From assembly GCF_900109515.1 (NCBI RefSeq), contig NZ_FOBD01000008.1:62001-126000 (forward strand): DNA of 64,000 nucleotides, in the 5' to 3' direction. Every line of letters starts with the position of its first letter. Within the stretch, counting starts at the first letter, position 1. This DNA is from Paenibacillus sp. OK003. Its GTDB lineage: Bacteria; Bacillota; Bacilli; Paenibacillales; Paenibacillaceae. The notes beneath the pieces are model-generated. The model was not told the origin of the DNA. It saw only the letters and a program-made list of their open reading frames with translations, and ran no database searches. Of the stretch, positions 62,675 to 64,000 are shown in pieces. A program made the position numbers and the translations under genes.

Positions 62675-62995
62675 TTACCACCAAACCCAATAGAGTGCCA
62701 TAATGATGCACGTAAAAGCTACGAAAAATCCGAAGCACATGAACAGGATCGGCATCAAATGCCCTTTATCCTTCAAGTGCATCCAGTAACCGAGCTGTAC
62801 AAACACCTGAAGGATCGCCATAACCACCAATATAATAATGGTAAAGGTCGTATTGACTCCTCCCGCGGCGGCAGCCGCGAACGCAATGAGCGTCAGGACG
62901 ATGGAGAAAATAAAAACAACGACGTGTTTCTGTGGCCCTTCCGCCCGGTGACGATGCTTCACAGGCTGCTGATCACTCTTATCCTGTACCGACAT
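62675..62995 (-). CDS. ctaF: Cytochrome c oxidase subunit IVB (CtaF)
   Basis: 106 residues with three helices: VVVFIFSIVLTLIAFAAAAA, TFTIIILVVMAILQVFVQLG and a C-terminal one, joined by the motif YWMHLKDKGHLMP. Subunit IVB of caa3 oxidase. ATG 62995 follows AAGGTGGGG. Starts three nt past the ctaE stop. Confidence 0.92.
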   Translation of the reverse strand: MSVQDKSDQQPVKHRHRAEGPQKHVVVFIFSIVLTLIAFAAAAAGGVNTTFTIIILVVMAILQVFVQLGYWMHLKDKGHLMPILFMCFGFFVAFTCIIMALYWVWW

Positions 62996-62998
62996 GTG

Positions 62999-63625
62999 TT
63001 ACCCCACCTTTCCGAGCAGGTACACGACCGTAAAGATAAACACCCAGACCACGTCAATAAAGTGCCAATACATTGCGGAGACGTATACTTTAGGTGCAGT
63101 TACGACCGTTAATCCTTTTCTGAACAGTTGCCCGATAATGAGCCCGATCCACATAATACCGAATGCAACGTGAGCTCCGTGGAACCCGACCAGCGTGTAG
63201 AACGCTGAACTGAATGCACTTGTAGTCATGCCGAACTCTTTATGTTTCACATATTCATAGAACTCGTAGATTTCCAGACCGAGGAATCCAAGACCCAGTA
63301 CAACGGTAATGCCAAGCCAGAGAGCAAGAGCATTGCGCTTCCCCTTATGCATAGCCTGGATGGCAAATACACTTGTTAAACTGCTGACTAAGAGAATAAA
63401 GGTTGCTGCAGCCACGAGTGGCAGATGGAACAATTCATTCGCCGTCGGTCCGTCATTCGTTTGGCCACGGAGGGCCAAAAAGGTTGCGAAGAGGGTCCCG
63501 AACAATACGGTCTCGCCGCCAAGGAACAACCAGAAGCCTACAAGCTTGTTGCGTCCTTCCAGCGTTGCTTTCTCCGGCTCATGCGGCAAATTGCCGTTTA
63601 CCGGTTCGGCATGTGGAGTTGTCAT
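62999..63625 (-). CDS. ctaE: Cytochrome c oxidase subunit III (CtaE)
   Basis: 208 residues with five to six helices. The COX3 pattern is clear: KLVGFWLFLGGETVLFGTLF, and YTLVGFHGAHVAFGIMWIGL and YWHFIDVVWVFIFTVVYLLG. Start ATG 63625 follows AAGGGGG and overlaps the ctaD stop by an ATGA, so the genes are translationally coupled. Confidence 0.95.
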   Translation of the reverse strand: MTTPHAEPVNGNLPHEPEKATLEGRNKLVGFWLFLGGETVLFGTLFATFLALRGQTNDGPTANELFHLPLVAAATFILLVSSLTSVFAIQAMHKGKRNALALWLGITVVLGLGFLGLEIYEFYEYVKHKEFGMTTSAFSSAFYTLVGFHGAHVAFGIMWIGLIIGQLFRKGLTVVTAPKVYVSAMYWHFIDVVWVFIFTVVYLLGKVG

Positions 63626-64000
63626 GTTCTAACCCCCTTCTCATCCTGATCCTCCGGTTCAATATGCCAGCCATGATCATCGTAGAGTGACCGCAGCGCC
63701 ATCGCACCAAATGTAATCAGAAGGCCAATAATGACCACAATATAATGGTTAAACAATCCGTTCATAAACGCATTGCCAAAATCATCCTTGCTGAACATGA
63801 GACCAAGTCCGGCAATGAATATACCGACGGACATAACAAATGGCAGCGGAGTCGCTGATGGCATATGGATCGAACCAACAGGTTCGGCCGGTGTCATCTC
63901 CGTATGTCCAGCCATCTTTTCCTTCCAATACGCATCGATTCCACGTACCAGAGGCGTCTGCTTAAAGTTGTATTCCGGCGGTGGAGATGGGATTGACCAC
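63622..64000 (-). CDS. ctaD: Cytochrome c oxidase subunit I (CtaD), C-terminal part
   Basis: The reverse strand reads in frame from the right edge (WSIPSPPPEYNFKQTPLVRG) to the stop at 63622. It covers the extended C-terminal part of Bacillus-type subunit I, with the two extra helices (about LPFVMSVGIFIAGLGLMF and HYIVVIIGLLITFGAMAL). The catalytic heme-copper ligands lie off the window. The apparent ATG at 63915 is internal, not a start. Confidence 0.85.
   Translation of the reverse strand, partial: WSIPSPPPEYNFKQTPLVRGIDAYWKEKMAGHTEMTPAEPVGSIHMPSATPLPFVMSVGIFIAGLGLMFSKDDFGNAFMNGLFNHYIVVIIGLLITFGAMALRSLYDDHGWHIEPEDQDEKGVRT

Overview
The window looks like chromosomal DNA of a Paenibacillus-type Firmicute. 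The evidence is the gene content: a TPP-riboswitch thiC, a 3-SLH-domain surface protein, ecsAB, lipL, bacilliredoxin, a YtrA-type GntR/ABC operon and the caa3-type ctaDEFG cluster. Strong AGGAGG ribosome sites with occasional TTG/GTG starts and intrinsic terminators fit as well. Assignment to Paenibacillus rather than another Bacillales genus is inference from overall protein character. I see no insertion sequence, prophage, CRISPR array, rRNA or tRNA.

Layout. 1-2.9 kb: the 5' part of thiC (running off the left edge) behind a TPP riboswitch with a terminator, then an IclR regulator. 3.2-9.5 kb: a membrane-anchored alpha/beta hydrolase, a SodF-like superoxide dismutase with a long N-terminal extension, and a 1213-residue secreted SLH/GLUG/FN3 protein. 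9.8-16 kb: lipL, folE, a YneF-like protein, an HD-GYP protein, a QueG-Ogt fusion and signal peptidase I. 16.4-22.7 kb: a GNAT enzyme, sodA (with cre-like sites upstream), a 50-bp repeat array, mutY, acpS, a hydrolase, nadE and a bacilliredoxin. 22.8-28.7 kb: a PAS histidine kinase, a HI0933-type flavoprotein and the ecsAB transporter.

28.8-36 kb: an AT-rich toxin-antitoxin pair (AbrB/MazE-type antitoxin with a Doc-family protein), then two drug-type MFS exporters, a MarR regulator, GNAT, small membrane proteins and a free-methionine-sulfoxide reductase. 36-41.2 kb: a MerR/TipAS regulator and a same-strand run merR - MFS - usp - aldehyde dehydrogenase. 41.3-44.9 kb: an SdpI-like protein and a heavy-metal P-type ATPase divergent from its SmtB/ZiaR-type repressor. 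45-50 kb: an AI-2E-family permease and a redox/electrophile group (LLM flavoprotein, ArsR, quinone reductase, MarR, nitroreductase). 50-55.5 kb: DUF523, an ECF sigma factor with its translationally coupled membrane partner, a methyltransferase, a FlxA-like protein and a secreted TraB/GumN protein. 55.7-60 kb: a five-gene GntR-controlled ABC operon with a palindromic operator. 60.2-64 kb: small surface-type proteins and the ctaD-E-F-G / DUF420 respiratory cluster, with ctaD running off the right edge.

The most notable observations are: (i) a MarR gene whose promoter brackets a perfect 9-2-9 palindrome and leaves essentially no leader, with a near-identical operator at the adjacent quinone reductase; (ii) a Doc-family toxin with Tyr in place of the catalytic His; (iii) an in-frame QueG-HEAT-Ogt fusion; (iv) a small ORF spanning the whole TPP aptamer upstream of thiC; (v) a four-unit, 50/51-bp-spaced convergent repeat array between sodA and mutY. 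I did not find a convincing wholly new multi-gene system; the candidates above are the best leads.
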